Part shown: piece by piece, positions 1-8,820 of the stretch
How the letters are laid out: each line of letters begins with the position of its first letter
Numbering within the stretch: position 1 is the stretch's first letter
NCBI GenBank assembly: GCA_024639165.1
Contig: JAHEIX010000012.1
Span: 1-64,000 of the forward strand
Source of the DNA: UBA7446 sp024639165
Lineage (GTDB): Bacteria; Bacteroidota; Bacteroidia; Flavobacteriales; Flavobacteriaceae
Direction of reading: 5' to 3'
DNA length: 64,000 nt
The notes under the pieces: model-generated
What the model was told of the DNA's origin: nothing
Databases searched by the model: none
The model's input: the letters and a program-made list of their open reading frames with translations, nothing else
Position numbers and translations under genes: made by a program

Positions 1-424
1 ACAATACACCATCTTGGCTGATGGTGATTCTATTTGCATAACTGCCCATTTCTGGAATGACTGAACCAAAACTTTTGAAGCGTTCCGTTTTTGAGTGATA
101 CATAGTTAGTCCACCATCGAGGGTTGCTATCCACAAATTGCCATAGGTATCTTTTTGGATGTCTTGTACTATTCTACCAGAAATTGAGCTATCATCTTCA
201 TTAATAGGTTTGAATACATTAAAGTTGTACCCATCGTATTTATTTAGACCGTCATTGGTGCCAAACCACAAAAAGCCCTCATTGTCTTGAACGATGCAGT
301 TAATATCGTGTTGTGACAGTCCATCTTTAGCAGTAAAATTCTTAAAAATATCTGCCTTTTGTTGACTGAACCCCACCACAGAGAACAGCAACAAAAAAGA
401 AAAAAAACCGTACGCTTTTTTCAT
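1..424 (-). CDS. Hybrid two-component system sensor (HTCS), N-terminal part only
   Basis: The gene reads leftward from an ATG at 424 and runs off the window edge without a stop, so only about 141 N-terminal residues are visible. It starts with a signal peptide (MKKAYGFFSFLLLFSVVGFSQ). Then come two-component-regulator propeller repeats: 'DGLSQHDINCIVQDNEGFLW' followed by FGTNDGLNKYDGYNF, and a second blade with DTYGNLWIATLDGGL. These repeats form the periplasmic sensor of HTCS proteins, which normally continue into a Y_Y_Y domain, a histidine kinase, a receiver and an AraC-type DNA-binding domain. Those parts lie outside the window. HTCS proteins bind an oligosaccharide in the periplasm and switch on the neighbouring susCD-type locus. 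The divergent position 206 bases from a susC fits that role, so this is the likely regulator of the galactan locus. Family confidence is high; the kinase part is inferred. Confidence 0.88.
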   Translation of the reverse strand, partial: MKKAYGFFSFLLLFSVVGFSQQKADIFKNFTAKDGLSQHDINCIVQDNEGFLWFGTNDGLNKYDGYNFNVFKPINEDDSSISGRIVQDIQKDTYGNLWIATLDGGLTMYHSKTERFKSFGSVIPEMGSYANRITISQDGVL

Positions 425-630
425 GGAGAATATTTTTTTGATTTTAATTTAACTAAATTACATTTATTTAATCAATATTCTGGTTAATTAGCAATCTTAC
501 AGGGTCAATTATTGCTTTTTGATAATTAGTGAAACAAAAAAAAACATATGAAACAGAGTGAAGTTTCTACTTTCATTTTATTTGGTTTATAAACAAAAAG
601 GGCAGTGATCCTTGTAAACAACAATAACCA
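425..630. promoter_or_regulatory. Divergent promoter region between the HTCS and susC
   Basis: A 206-base A/T-rich spacer between two divergent genes of a polysaccharide locus. It must hold the promoters of both and probably the HTCS binding site. A perfect 10-base palindrome, GTTTATAAAC, lies at 585-594, 36 bases before the susC start. No clean TAnnTTTG box was found. The palindrome is seen directly; its function as an operator is a guess. Confidence 0.5.
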
Positions 631-3600
631 ATGATAGCATTAAATAATATTGGAAAAATTTTAAGCCAAAAGCTTTTCGGGCTTTCGCTTTACACACTCG
701 TATGTTGTGTAGGTTTTATTGCTCACGCACAGACGACTACTGTCAAAGGAACTGTTATTGGTGCCGAAGACGGGCAACCTATTCCAGGCGTAAATGTACT
801 CATTGAAGGTACAGCAATGGGATCTTCTACGGATTTTGATGGCTTTTATTCAATTGAAGTACCAGAGGGAGCAACACTTGTCTTTAGCTATATAGGAATG
901 ATGGAAACCAAGGTTTTGGTATCTCAAGCAACGCACAATGTTGTTCTGGAAACCAGCACCACTGGTTTGGACGAAGTAATCGTCGTGGGTTACGGAACAA
1001 TGAAAAAAAGAGAGTTAACAGGTGCTGTGGCATCTGTAAAATCAGAAGATATTGTCAAGACAGCAACCTCAGATTTCGCTTCTTCCTTGCAGGGAAGGAT
1101 GGCAGGAGTTAGTGTTCGTCAAGGCAATTCGGCTCCGGGTGAAAATGCGCAAATCACCATTCGCGGGATAACCTCTTTCCAAGAAGGCGGCTCTGGTCCC
1201 TTATACGTTGTTGACGGAGTTACCTACATCGAAAATCCAAACATTACCCCTCAAGAAATAGAATCAATTGAAGTCCTGAAAGATGGTGCTTCAGCATCCA
1301 TATACGGTTCTAGAGCATCGGGAGGTGTTATTTTGATAACCACCAAAAAAGGTAAAGAAGGTTCGATGAATGTAAGCTTGGATTCGTATTACGGAGTCCA
1401 AAACATAAACTCGGGTATTGCTTTAGCAAACACTACAGAGTCATTATACATCAACGATATCTTGTATCGTTATCAAGAAACAAACCAATTTAACCCACTT
1501 GATTTTAATAAAGATGGTCTGCTATTTAATACGGATTGGATGGGTGATCTTCAGGTGGATATGGCACCTATTCAAAATCACTCCCTTAGCGTAAGTGGTG
1601 GTAAAAATGGACTTACCTATAACGTAATTGGCACTTATTTTAGTCAAGATGGCTCGTTGTATAATTCCGATTACGAAAAATATTCATTGCGTTCCAACAC
1701 CTACTTTAAAAAGAACAAGTTTAGTGCTCAAGCAAACCTCAGCGTAAACGTGAGTGATCAAAACAAGGAGCCCTATGCATTGATTTACGATGCCATACGA
1801 CTTCAGCCATACCGAAGACCTCTTGATGCAAACAGCGATAGCTTTACAATCGGAGGAACAAGCCCTGAAAATATTTCAAACTTCGCAGGTAAACTCAAAC
1901 AAGAGAACGAAACCAAAATAAACTCGTTTAACGGAAATGTTCGTTTAAATTATGAACTGATCGATGGGTTAAAATTAGGTGCAAATCTTGGAAAATCACA
2001 TTACAGCAAAAAAGATCGGTTTTTTAATCCTAGCTTTTTAATTTTCAACGAAGAAGGCGTAGAAAACCCCACGGCAAGTAACTACAATGCCCAGCTCAGA
2101 CTTGGAGATGGTACCAACAACAGAAGTATTGCTGAATTTACTTTAAATTACAACAAGAGTTTTAAAAAGCACCATGTCAAGGTACTTATTGGGAATACAT
2201 ACGAAAAGTCCTCTTATGAATTCTATCGCACAGGAGCGGATAATATCTCCAATAACATCACGCCAGTTCTAGGTAATGGGGAACCGATAGTAGCCACACA
2301 CTTTATCAACAAGACCAATAGTATTTCATATTTAGCTAGGGTTAATTACAACTATAATTGGAAGTATATGCTAACAGCTGTAGTGCGTCGCGATGGGTCT
2401 AGTAATTTCGGAACTACAGAGCGTTACGGAGTATTTCCATCCATTTCTGGTGCGTGGACCATATCAAACGAGTCGTTTTTTAGCGGTTTGAAAGACAAAA
2501 TATCCATGGCTAAAATTCGTATTGGATACGGTACGACGGGTAGTGATAGAATACCTCCATACGCATTTAGCCCTGTCGTTATTTCTAACGTAGATTATCC
2601 TTTGGGTGGTGGGAGCAATTTGGCATCGGGCATGACTCAGCCAGGATATGCAGACCCTAACCTCAAGTGGGAATCCAATATCAGTAAGAATTTTGGTATT
2701 GACCTTGACTTTCAGCGCGGAAAAGCGGGCTTAGTAATCGATATATACGAGCAAGACAAAAAAGACATGTTACTCGCTATCGTTCCTCCTATTTCTGCTG
2801 GTTCTACTCCAGTTAGTGGACAAACCTATGATCGATTCCTTACCAATATTGGAAATCTACAGAACAAGGGAATCGAGATAGCAGGGCACTTGAATCAAGA
2901 CTTTGGTGATGTTCAAGTAAAGTTTGGTGCCACATTTACCAAAAATGAAAATACAGTTATTAGTCTTTCAAGAGAGGGCGAGTTTATTTTCGATGGCTAT
3001 CCAAATATAGTTCGTACAGGCCAAACAGAGCCTGTAGCTGTGCTAGAGGCAGGATTGCCTGTTGGTGCATTCAAAGTTTATGAGACTGCAGGCACGATCA
3101 AAACAGATGCAGAGCTAAGCGCATATCAGCAGTTGGTGCCAACAGCACAAAAAGGAGATTTACGTTATGTAGATGCCGATGGTGATGGTTCGCTTACGGC
3201 AAATGACAAGGTCTACAAAGGGTCTTACCAGCCAGACTTTGAATACGGCTTTACCATTGATATGGATTATAAAGCATTTGATCTTTCGGTCCAGCTTTAT
3301 GGAGTTGAAGGAAGTACTATTTACAATGGGGCGAAGCAATTTGCCTATAGTATGAAACGCCACAGAGACTTGGTATACAGTTGGACAGACCTAAATCCAA
3401 CGTCCAATATTCCTACACCTCGTTCGAATATTGAACACCCCAATGTTCAAACATCTACCGACTTATTTTTAGAAGACGGTTCATTCTTGCGTGTGCGAAA
3501 TATTATTCTTGGTTATTCACTCCAAGAGGATATCCTTAAAAAAATAGGGGTTGACAAACTGCGTATTTACGTAAGTGCACAAAATCCAATCACATTTACC

Positions 3601-3717
3601 AATTATACTGGTTTTGATCCTGAAGTTGGGAGCAATAACCCTTTCACTGGTGGATTGGATCGAGGAAACTATCCCGTTTCCGCTACATACCTAACTGGAC
3701 TATCCATCTCATTCTAA
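631..3717 (+). CDS. SusC/RagA-family TonB-dependent outer-membrane transporter
   Basis: This 1028-residue protein imports oligosaccharides across the outer membrane using TonB energy. It forms a lidded complex with the SusD-like lipoprotein encoded 18 bases downstream. A signal peptide ends near residue 34 (GFIAHAQ). A carboxypeptidase-regulatory-like domain follows at about 36-110 (VKGTVIGAEDGQPIPGVNV). The SusC/RagA signature is at about 113-125 (LDEVIVVGYGTMKKRE), then a TonB plug (about 130-240, with PLYVVDGV and EVLKDGASASIYGSRA). The rest is a 22-strand-type beta-barrel ending in ATYLTGLSISF with the terminal Phe usual for outer-membrane barrels. Length is normal for the family. The cargo is inferred from the adjacent GH86 enzymes to be agar- or porphyran-derived oligosaccharides. 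Confidence 0.96.
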   Translation: MIALNNIGKILSQKLFGLSLYTLVCCVGFIAHAQTTTVKGTVIGAEDGQPIPGVNVLIEGTAMGSSTDFDGFYSIEVPEGATLVFSYIGMMETKVLVSQATHNVVLETSTTGLDEVIVVGYGTMKKRELTGAVASVKSEDIVKTATSDFASSLQGRMAGVSVRQGNSAPGENAQITIRGITSFQEGGSGPLYVVDGVTYIENPNITPQEIESIEVLKDGASASIYGSRASGGVILITTKKGKEGSMNVSLDSYYGVQNINSGIALANTTESLYINDILYRYQETNQFNPLDFNKDGLLFNTDWMGDLQVDMAPIQNHSLSVSGGKNGLTYNVIGTYFSQDGSLYNSDYEKYSLRSNTYFKKNKFSAQANLSVNVSDQNKEPYALIYDAIRLQPYRRPLDANSDSFTIGGTSPENISNFAGKLKQENETKINSFNGNVRLNYELIDGLKLGANLGKSHYSKKDRFFNPSFLIFNEEGVENPTASNYNAQLRLGDGTNNRSIAEFTLNYNKSFKKHHVKVLIGNTYEKSSYEFYRTGADNISNNITPVLGNGEPIVATHFINKTNSISYLARVNYNYNWKYMLTAVVRRDGSSNFGTTERYGVFPSISGAWTISNESFFSGLKDKISMAKIRIGYGTTGSDRIPPYAFSPVVISNVDYPLGGGSNLASGMTQPGYADPNLKWESNISKNFGIDLDFQRGKAGLVIDIYEQDKKDMLLAIVPPISAGSTPVSGQTYDRFLTNIGNLQNKGIEIAGHLNQDFGDVQVKFGATFTKNENTVISLSREGEFIFDGYPNIVRTGQTEPVAVLEAGLPVGAFKVYETAGTIKTDAELSAYQQLVPTAQKGDLRYVDADGDGSLTANDKVYKGSYQPDFEYGFTIDMDYKAFDLSVQLYGVEGSTIYNGAKQFAYSMKRHRDLVYSWTDLNPTSNIPTPRSNIEHPNVQTSTDLFLEDGSFLRVRNIILGYSLQEDILKKIGVDKLRIYVSAQNPITFTNYTGFDPEVGSNNPFTGGLDRGNYPVSATYLTGLSISF

Positions 3718-3735
3718 CGATATAAACAACTACAA

Positions 3736-5385
3736 ATGAAATTATTTAATACATACACTTTATTGATTGTTGGAATCCTTTTCTTTTCGAGTTGTGAGGA
3801 GGATTATTTAAACATTGAAAACCCAAACGACCTAAGTGCAGCTTCGTTTTGGTCAACTGAAGGCGAGATTCAACAAGGTCTCGTTGCTACTTATGGAGCC
3901 TTACAGTTACAAGGCATGTTAGGCGGTTCGTCCTCTATTCAACACCCTGTTCGCTCGGATGTTGGTCGACCCAATAATTGGAACGCTAATGCGATTGGAC
4001 TCAACACTCTTACGTACAACGAAAACACACAAATTGTAAGTCATCGTTGGCGTGATGCCTATATTGGTATTTACAGAGCCAATCAGGTGCTTGCCAATAT
4101 GGACAATGTGACCATGAGTTCGGCTGTTCGTACACAAATTGAAGCAGAGGCAAGGTTTTTACGCGCATTCTTTTATAACTCTCTCTATAGAGGATATAAT
4201 GGAGGTAGCGTAATTATCCACACTTCTGTTCCAGAGATGAGAGACGATTTTTATAAAAAACCATCTCCTGCTTCCGAGGTATATGCCCTTATTTTACAGG
4301 ATTTGGAATTTGCATATCAAAACTTACCGCAAGCCTATGACCATAGCGCTGATTTAGGTAGAGCAACTTGGGGAGCGGCAACCGCTATGTTAGGTAAGTT
4401 GCATCTAAACGAGCATAATTATGCAGGTGCAAAAGAATATTTCAAAGATATTTTGGATGCTAATTTGTATACACTGACAGCAGATATCGGCGATAACTTT
4501 GACGAGGAACACGAATTCAATAGCGAGTCCATTTTTGAGGTAGCTTTCTCTATTGACGCTAAACCAGGAACTTCATTTGGTGCTCAAGATGGACCTACGG
4601 GTTCTGAAGCAACAAACCGTGCTATAGGGTTAGCGACTACTCAAGGCGGAGGTTATCGCACTGTTATGCCATCTTACTACATGACCATGCTATTTAAAAA
4701 TGACGTCATGGATATGACAAATCCGATTAATGCCTCACGTACGGGTACGGCTCCATACTCGATTCGGACTTCGGTTTCAGTAGCCATAGCTGATGACGAT
4801 AATACAACCTTATACCAACGTTCTTCGGATACTGGAGGCGCATACAACAACAGTGAAGGGTCATATTTAAAGAAATTTCAAAACTGGCATTTACTTCGCG
4901 AGAGCGACCAAAGTGTTTCTGGAATTAATGAACGTGTGATTCGTTTGGCTGATGTTATGTTGCTTTACGCCGAATGTGTATTGCAAACAGGCGGTGACTA
5001 CAACGAAGCATTGGATATAGTCAATGAGATTCGTACACGTGCCGGCGTAGTTCCCTTGGCAGAAGCTGATTACGATGCCGATTCCCTAATGGAACATATT
5101 ATGTGGATAGAAAGACCTCTTGAACTTATGTTTGAAGGCCATGACAGTCGTTGGGAAGATCTTACCCGTTGGGGAAAGATTAAAGAACAATACGAGCGTT
5201 TGGCAGCAAAATCTTATGTCATAAGCGGAAAGGTACTTTTCGAACATGACCCAGCAGTACACGGCACACTGAAAGTGGTAAAAGAGTTTGTTGAAGCTGC
5301 TAAAGTATACAGTCCGGAAGTACATGATTACTTCCCAATTCCAGCATCGGAACTGAACTCAAATCCAGACTTTTTAGACGACTAA
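3736..5385 (+). CDS. SusD/RagB-family outer-membrane glycan-binding lipoprotein
   Basis: A 549-residue SusD-like protein that caps the SusC transporter on the cell surface and binds the incoming oligosaccharide. The N-terminus has a lipoprotein signal with lipobox FFSSC (Cys at about residue 20), followed by acidic EEDYL, a surface-export pattern seen in Bacteroidota lipoproteins. SusD hallmarks include NPNDLSAASFWSTEGE near the start, the TPR-like segment around 120-230 (ARFLRAFFYNSLYR, AAMLGKLHLNE region) and the C-terminal EIRTRAGV...MWIERPLELMFEGHDSRWEDLTRWG block. It ends with YFPIPASELNSNPDFLDD, typical of the family. It follows susC by 18 bases and precedes the PKD lipoprotein by one base, so all three are surely co-transcribed. 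Confidence 0.95.
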   Translation: MKLFNTYTLLIVGILFFSSCEEDYLNIENPNDLSAASFWSTEGEIQQGLVATYGALQLQGMLGGSSSIQHPVRSDVGRPNNWNANAIGLNTLTYNENTQIVSHRWRDAYIGIYRANQVLANMDNVTMSSAVRTQIEAEARFLRAFFYNSLYRGYNGGSVIIHTSVPEMRDDFYKKPSPASEVYALILQDLEFAYQNLPQAYDHSADLGRATWGAATAMLGKLHLNEHNYAGAKEYFKDILDANLYTLTADIGDNFDEEHEFNSESIFEVAFSIDAKPGTSFGAQDGPTGSEATNRAIGLATTQGGGYRTVMPSYYMTMLFKNDVMDMTNPINASRTGTAPYSIRTSVSVAIADDDNTTLYQRSSDTGGAYNNSEGSYLKKFQNWHLLRESDQSVSGINERVIRLADVMLLYAECVLQTGGDYNEALDIVNEIRTRAGVVPLAEADYDADSLMEHIMWIERPLELMFEGHDSRWEDLTRWGKIKEQYERLAAKSYVISGKVLFEHDPAVHGTLKVVKEFVEAAKVYSPEVHDYFPIPASELNSNPDFLDD

Positions 5386-5386
5386 C

Positions 5387-6970
5387 ATGAAAAAAATAAA
5401 CGAGTTTAAACCAAACCAAGTGATGAAAAAATTTATCAACAATACAGTAATTTTCTTTCTAGCTACGGTCCTAATACTTTCGTGTGAAAAGGACTATGAT
5501 ACACCCGAAGCCAATCAATTTTCGGACGCTGTTGCAGTAGCGTCTGGGAACAAAAGAATTGAGCGTGGGAATATAACTTCCTTTGCCGATTTGTCTAAAG
5601 GAGTTACCAGCCGAACGTGGACAATACCCGCATCGGCAACGATAACAAATATGGACGACCAAACGCCAGATTTTATTACTTCAGGAAGCGTAAAATCGTA
5701 CTCAGGAACAGATTTAGATTTAATTCATGTTCGTTTTGATCAACCTGGAAATCATAAAGTTAATCTAAAAGCTGACTTTCAAGTTGATTCCATACAGCTA
5801 GATACGACCTTTAACGTGACTATTTTGGATCACATCCAAACAAAACTCGAGATCTTGTCTATAGATTCGGGCTTTACTGAAATCAAGCCTGATCAAATAA
5901 CGATGTACGAGGGTGGTACAATCAATTTTAAAGACGCATCCTTAGGTACGCCAAACAGAAGAAAATGGACGCTGCCCGGCGGTGAGCCATCTTCAGCAGG
6001 CGGAATCAGTGTTGACGAAGACGAACTTGTTAAGAACATTAGTGTCTCCTACCCAACAATAGGTGTCTATGACTTAACGCTAGTCACTTGGCGTCAATAT
6101 CCAACAGGTGTAATGGATACCTTGCATTTAAAAGAGTACATCAACGTTGTTGAGAATATAGATCCGCCGTCTATAAAGAGTGTTACTGAAAATGAATCAG
6201 GTGTTATCCATGTTGCTTATGATTTACCATTAAAGTTAACCAGCGACATAGTACCTAACTTGACGTTAACTGTTGATGGAACTACTGCGGCAATTTCTAG
6301 TGCAACAATAAACGCAGACGACAACCGTATTGTTGACATCACCCCAGCAGTTAATATCCTAAACAATCAAAACGCCACTTTATCTTATGATGGTAATGGA
6401 GGCCTGATGCGGATAAATGATATTATGGCACCAGCATTTACAGATCAAATCATAAATCTATTTTCGCCACCAAACTTGGCTGGCGATGAAGTATTTGGAT
6501 TTGAAGACGGAGGAGCCGGTTGGTCTCCACCATGGGTATGGGACAGTAAAGGAACAACTTCCTTTCCAGACGATTTTGCAGCGTCGGGGACCTACAGCAT
6601 GCGTATGGAGGTAGATTCTGATAAAAAAGTCCGTGCATATAGTAGAAAAAATCCCAATAAAGGAAAGTTGACTGGGAATTTTGATCTGGTGGCTGGAAAA
6701 ACGGTAACTATTGAATACAAAGTTTGGATCGATCCATCTTTTACTTCACCTGGGCTTCAGGTTGAACTCTTTCGCGGTACTAAGTGGGGAGCTTCTGTTG
6801 GGTTTTACGCTGATGTATCAAGCTTACCAAGAAGCGAATGGGTAACCATTAGTTTCCAAGGAGTTAAGAGCTGGGCCGTTACGGACACAGAAGACTATTG
6901 GATGTCTATTCGATACGGTAAAAAAGGAATTATTTATATAGATGATATAAAGGTATACGAACCCCAATAG
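5387..6970 (+). CDS. PKD-like surface glycan-binding lipoprotein in SusE/F position
   Basis: A 527-residue lipoprotein encoded right after susD, the usual place of surface glycan-binding proteins. The first ATG (5387) gives a long n-region; an internal in-frame ATG at 5423 starts MKKFINNTVIFFLATVLILSC, a cleaner lipoprotein signal, so either start is possible. The lipobox Cys is followed by EKDYD. Residues of about 50-260 look like two PKD/Ig-like beta modules (TSRTWTIPASATITN..., RRKWTLPGGEPSSAG..., VSYPTIGVYDLTLV). A segment with PPSIKSVTENESGVIHVAYD resembles a bacterial Ig-like domain. The last 160 residues (FGFEDGGAGWSPPW... GTYSMRMEVDSDKK...) look like a jelly-roll carbohydrate-binding module. 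No catalytic residues are recognised. Likely role: hold polysaccharide at the surface for the GH86 enzymes. Confidence 0.8.
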   Translation: MKKINEFKPNQVMKKFINNTVIFFLATVLILSCEKDYDTPEANQFSDAVAVASGNKRIERGNITSFADLSKGVTSRTWTIPASATITNMDDQTPDFITSGSVKSYSGTDLDLIHVRFDQPGNHKVNLKADFQVDSIQLDTTFNVTILDHIQTKLEILSIDSGFTEIKPDQITMYEGGTINFKDASLGTPNRRKWTLPGGEPSSAGGISVDEDELVKNISVSYPTIGVYDLTLVTWRQYPTGVMDTLHLKEYINVVENIDPPSIKSVTENESGVIHVAYDLPLKLTSDIVPNLTLTVDGTTAAISSATINADDNRIVDITPAVNILNNQNATLSYDGNGGLMRINDIMAPAFTDQIINLFSPPNLAGDEVFGFEDGGAGWSPPWVWDSKGTTSFPDDFAASGTYSMRMEVDSDKKVRAYSRKNPNKGKLTGNFDLVAGKTVTIEYKVWIDPSFTSPGLQVELFRGTKWGASVGFYADVSSLPRSEWVTISFQGVKSWAVTDTEDYWMSIRYGKKGIIYIDDIKVYEPQ

Positions 6971-6999
6971 GTAACTTCTTTTAAAAAAACATCACAAAA

Positions 7000-8820
7000 A
7001 TGCATAAATACAGAGAAATATCGATTAAGTACTTCTCTGTATTTATGTGCTTTTTAACGTGTTCTTTAAATGCACAAAATAACGTTAAGGTTGATGCAAC
7101 AACACAACGCTTTATAGGAACCGTATCAGAATTAGATCGCTCCAAGTTTTTCGTCATTCACTCTGCACCATTTGCTAGTAATCCTATCCATTTATCCTTT
7201 TATGAGGAATATAATGTTACAGCTTCAGGAAGGTCTTTTTATGGCCCAGGTATTGATGCCAAAAAGCAAAAAGGACAAGTTGGTGTTTATCCAAAGGCAA
7301 AAGTAAAAAAAGCCAAAAAAATTAAGACATTAAGACGTTTTGTTGCAACAGAGCATCCACGAAACTTGTATAAGGAAGGCATTGATATAGAAGCGCTTTC
7401 AGAGTGGGCGGTTCAGTATTTTAAGAACATGGATGACGACAAACGTCCATTGTGGTATGAGCCTATGAACGAGCCTTTTGTGCACGCGAAAGATTTTTAT
7501 GACGAAAAAGACTGGGACCCTGTTGCCGAAGTTCGTGTCAAAACTGAAATGTCTAAGATGTACCGTGCCATTGCAGCCAAAATTCATGCTGAGCCTAGCT
7601 TGAAAAACATGAAAGTAATGGGCTACGGAGCCGCTTGGCCGTCTTTTGAACTAAAGGATTTTAACAACTGGAAAACGAATATGGGTCTCTTTTTGGATAT
7701 CGCAGGAGACGAAATGGACGCGATATCCTATCATTTGTACGATGGGGTAAATCAGGCTGGTCAAAACAACAAGCGCCAAGGAAGTAACAACGAAGCCATC
7801 ATGGACATGATCGAAACCTACAGCATGAACCGTTGGGGTTATGTGAAGCCACATGCCATAACAGAATACGGAGGTATTGTCAAAAATGAATTTACACTTG
7901 TCAGAAACATGCAGTCTATTCGTGCACAAAATGGAATGATTTTTGGCCTGATGGATAGAGAAGATCGCTTGGAAATCTCTATTCCATTCAATACGGATGA
8001 AGCCAAGTGGCATATTACCGAAAAGAATAAATATTTACCATATAAAGCCGTTTTATGGCGTCCAGAAAATATGGGTGTTCCAAAAAGCGAAATAACAGGT
8101 TGGGTGTACACCAATCGAATTCATTTCTACGATTTGTGGAAAGATGTAAAAGGAAAACGCGTATCCGTTTCTACATCAAACCCAGATATACAAGTACAGG
8201 CATTTACAGATGAGAAACAACTGTATGTTGCCTTAAATAATTTAGCTGAAGAACCACAAAAAATTGATTTCCAACTTGAGGGAGTTGAAAAAAGCATACA
8301 AAGTATCTATGTAAAATCCTTAACGGTATTTGAAGATGATTTGCCGCGTTACTACGAAACGACAGTTCCATCAATTCCAAGTGAATTTTTTCTTGATACA
8401 GCCGAAACCATAGTATTGGCGTACACACTAAAAAAGCCAATTGATTTTTCTGGAAAAGTGATCGAAACACGCCATTATTCTAAAGAGTTCCTCGTTCCAA
8501 TTGAGGCGCATAAAAAAATGGCTTATGTTTTTGATAATGTCAACCCAAATAAGCTTGTCGCAGCGACTTTGCGTATGAGCATTGGGCGCACACATGATTT
8601 GTCAAAGCGACCATTGATTGAAATAAACGGTACTACTATTGCAATCCCTTTTAACTGGAAAGGATACGACCAAGCGAATCGGAAAAAGTTTTTTGGGGCT
8701 ATTGATATTCCGGTCCCAACTGAACTGATAAAAGAAAACAACAATGTACACATTCGTTTTCCAGACAGCGGTGGTCATCTAAGTACTTTAATTCTGGATG
8801 TTAAAATTCTAAACGAATGA
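7000..8820 (+). CDS. GH86 glycoside hydrolase (beta-agarase/beta-porphyranase family), single-domain form
   Basis: A 606-residue enzyme of family GH86, whose known members are endo-acting beta-agarases and beta-porphyranases that cleave beta-1,4 bonds in red-algal galactans. A signal peptide ends near residue 25 (TCSLNAQ). A (beta/alpha)8 catalytic domain at about 35-360 carries YEPMNEPFVHA, with E158 as likely acid/base, and HAITEYGG, with E289 as likely nucleophile. The 131-residue spacing fits a clan GH-A enzyme of this family. Two C-terminal beta-sandwich domains follow (about 370-606). There is no type IX sorting tail and no lipobox, so it may act in the periplasm. It overlaps the next GH86 gene by ATGA. 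Agar versus porphyran specificity cannot be read from the sequence alone. Confidence 0.87.
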   Translation: MHKYREISIKYFSVFMCFLTCSLNAQNNVKVDATTQRFIGTVSELDRSKFFVIHSAPFASNPIHLSFYEEYNVTASGRSFYGPGIDAKKQKGQVGVYPKAKVKKAKKIKTLRRFVATEHPRNLYKEGIDIEALSEWAVQYFKNMDDDKRPLWYEPMNEPFVHAKDFYDEKDWDPVAEVRVKTEMSKMYRAIAAKIHAEPSLKNMKVMGYGAAWPSFELKDFNNWKTNMGLFLDIAGDEMDAISYHLYDGVNQAGQNNKRQGSNNEAIMDMIETYSMNRWGYVKPHAITEYGGIVKNEFTLVRNMQSIRAQNGMIFGLMDREDRLEISIPFNTDEAKWHITEKNKYLPYKAVLWRPENMGVPKSEITGWVYTNRIHFYDLWKDVKGKRVSVSTSNPDIQVQAFTDEKQLYVALNNLAEEPQKIDFQLEGVEKSIQSIYVKSLTVFEDDLPRYYETTVPSIPSEFFLDTAETIVLAYTLKKPIDFSGKVIETRHYSKEFLVPIEAHKKMAYVFDNVNPNKLVAATLRMSIGRTHDLSKRPLIEINGTTIAIPFNWKGYDQANRKKFFGAIDIPVPTELIKENNNVHIRFPDSGGHLSTLILDVKILNE

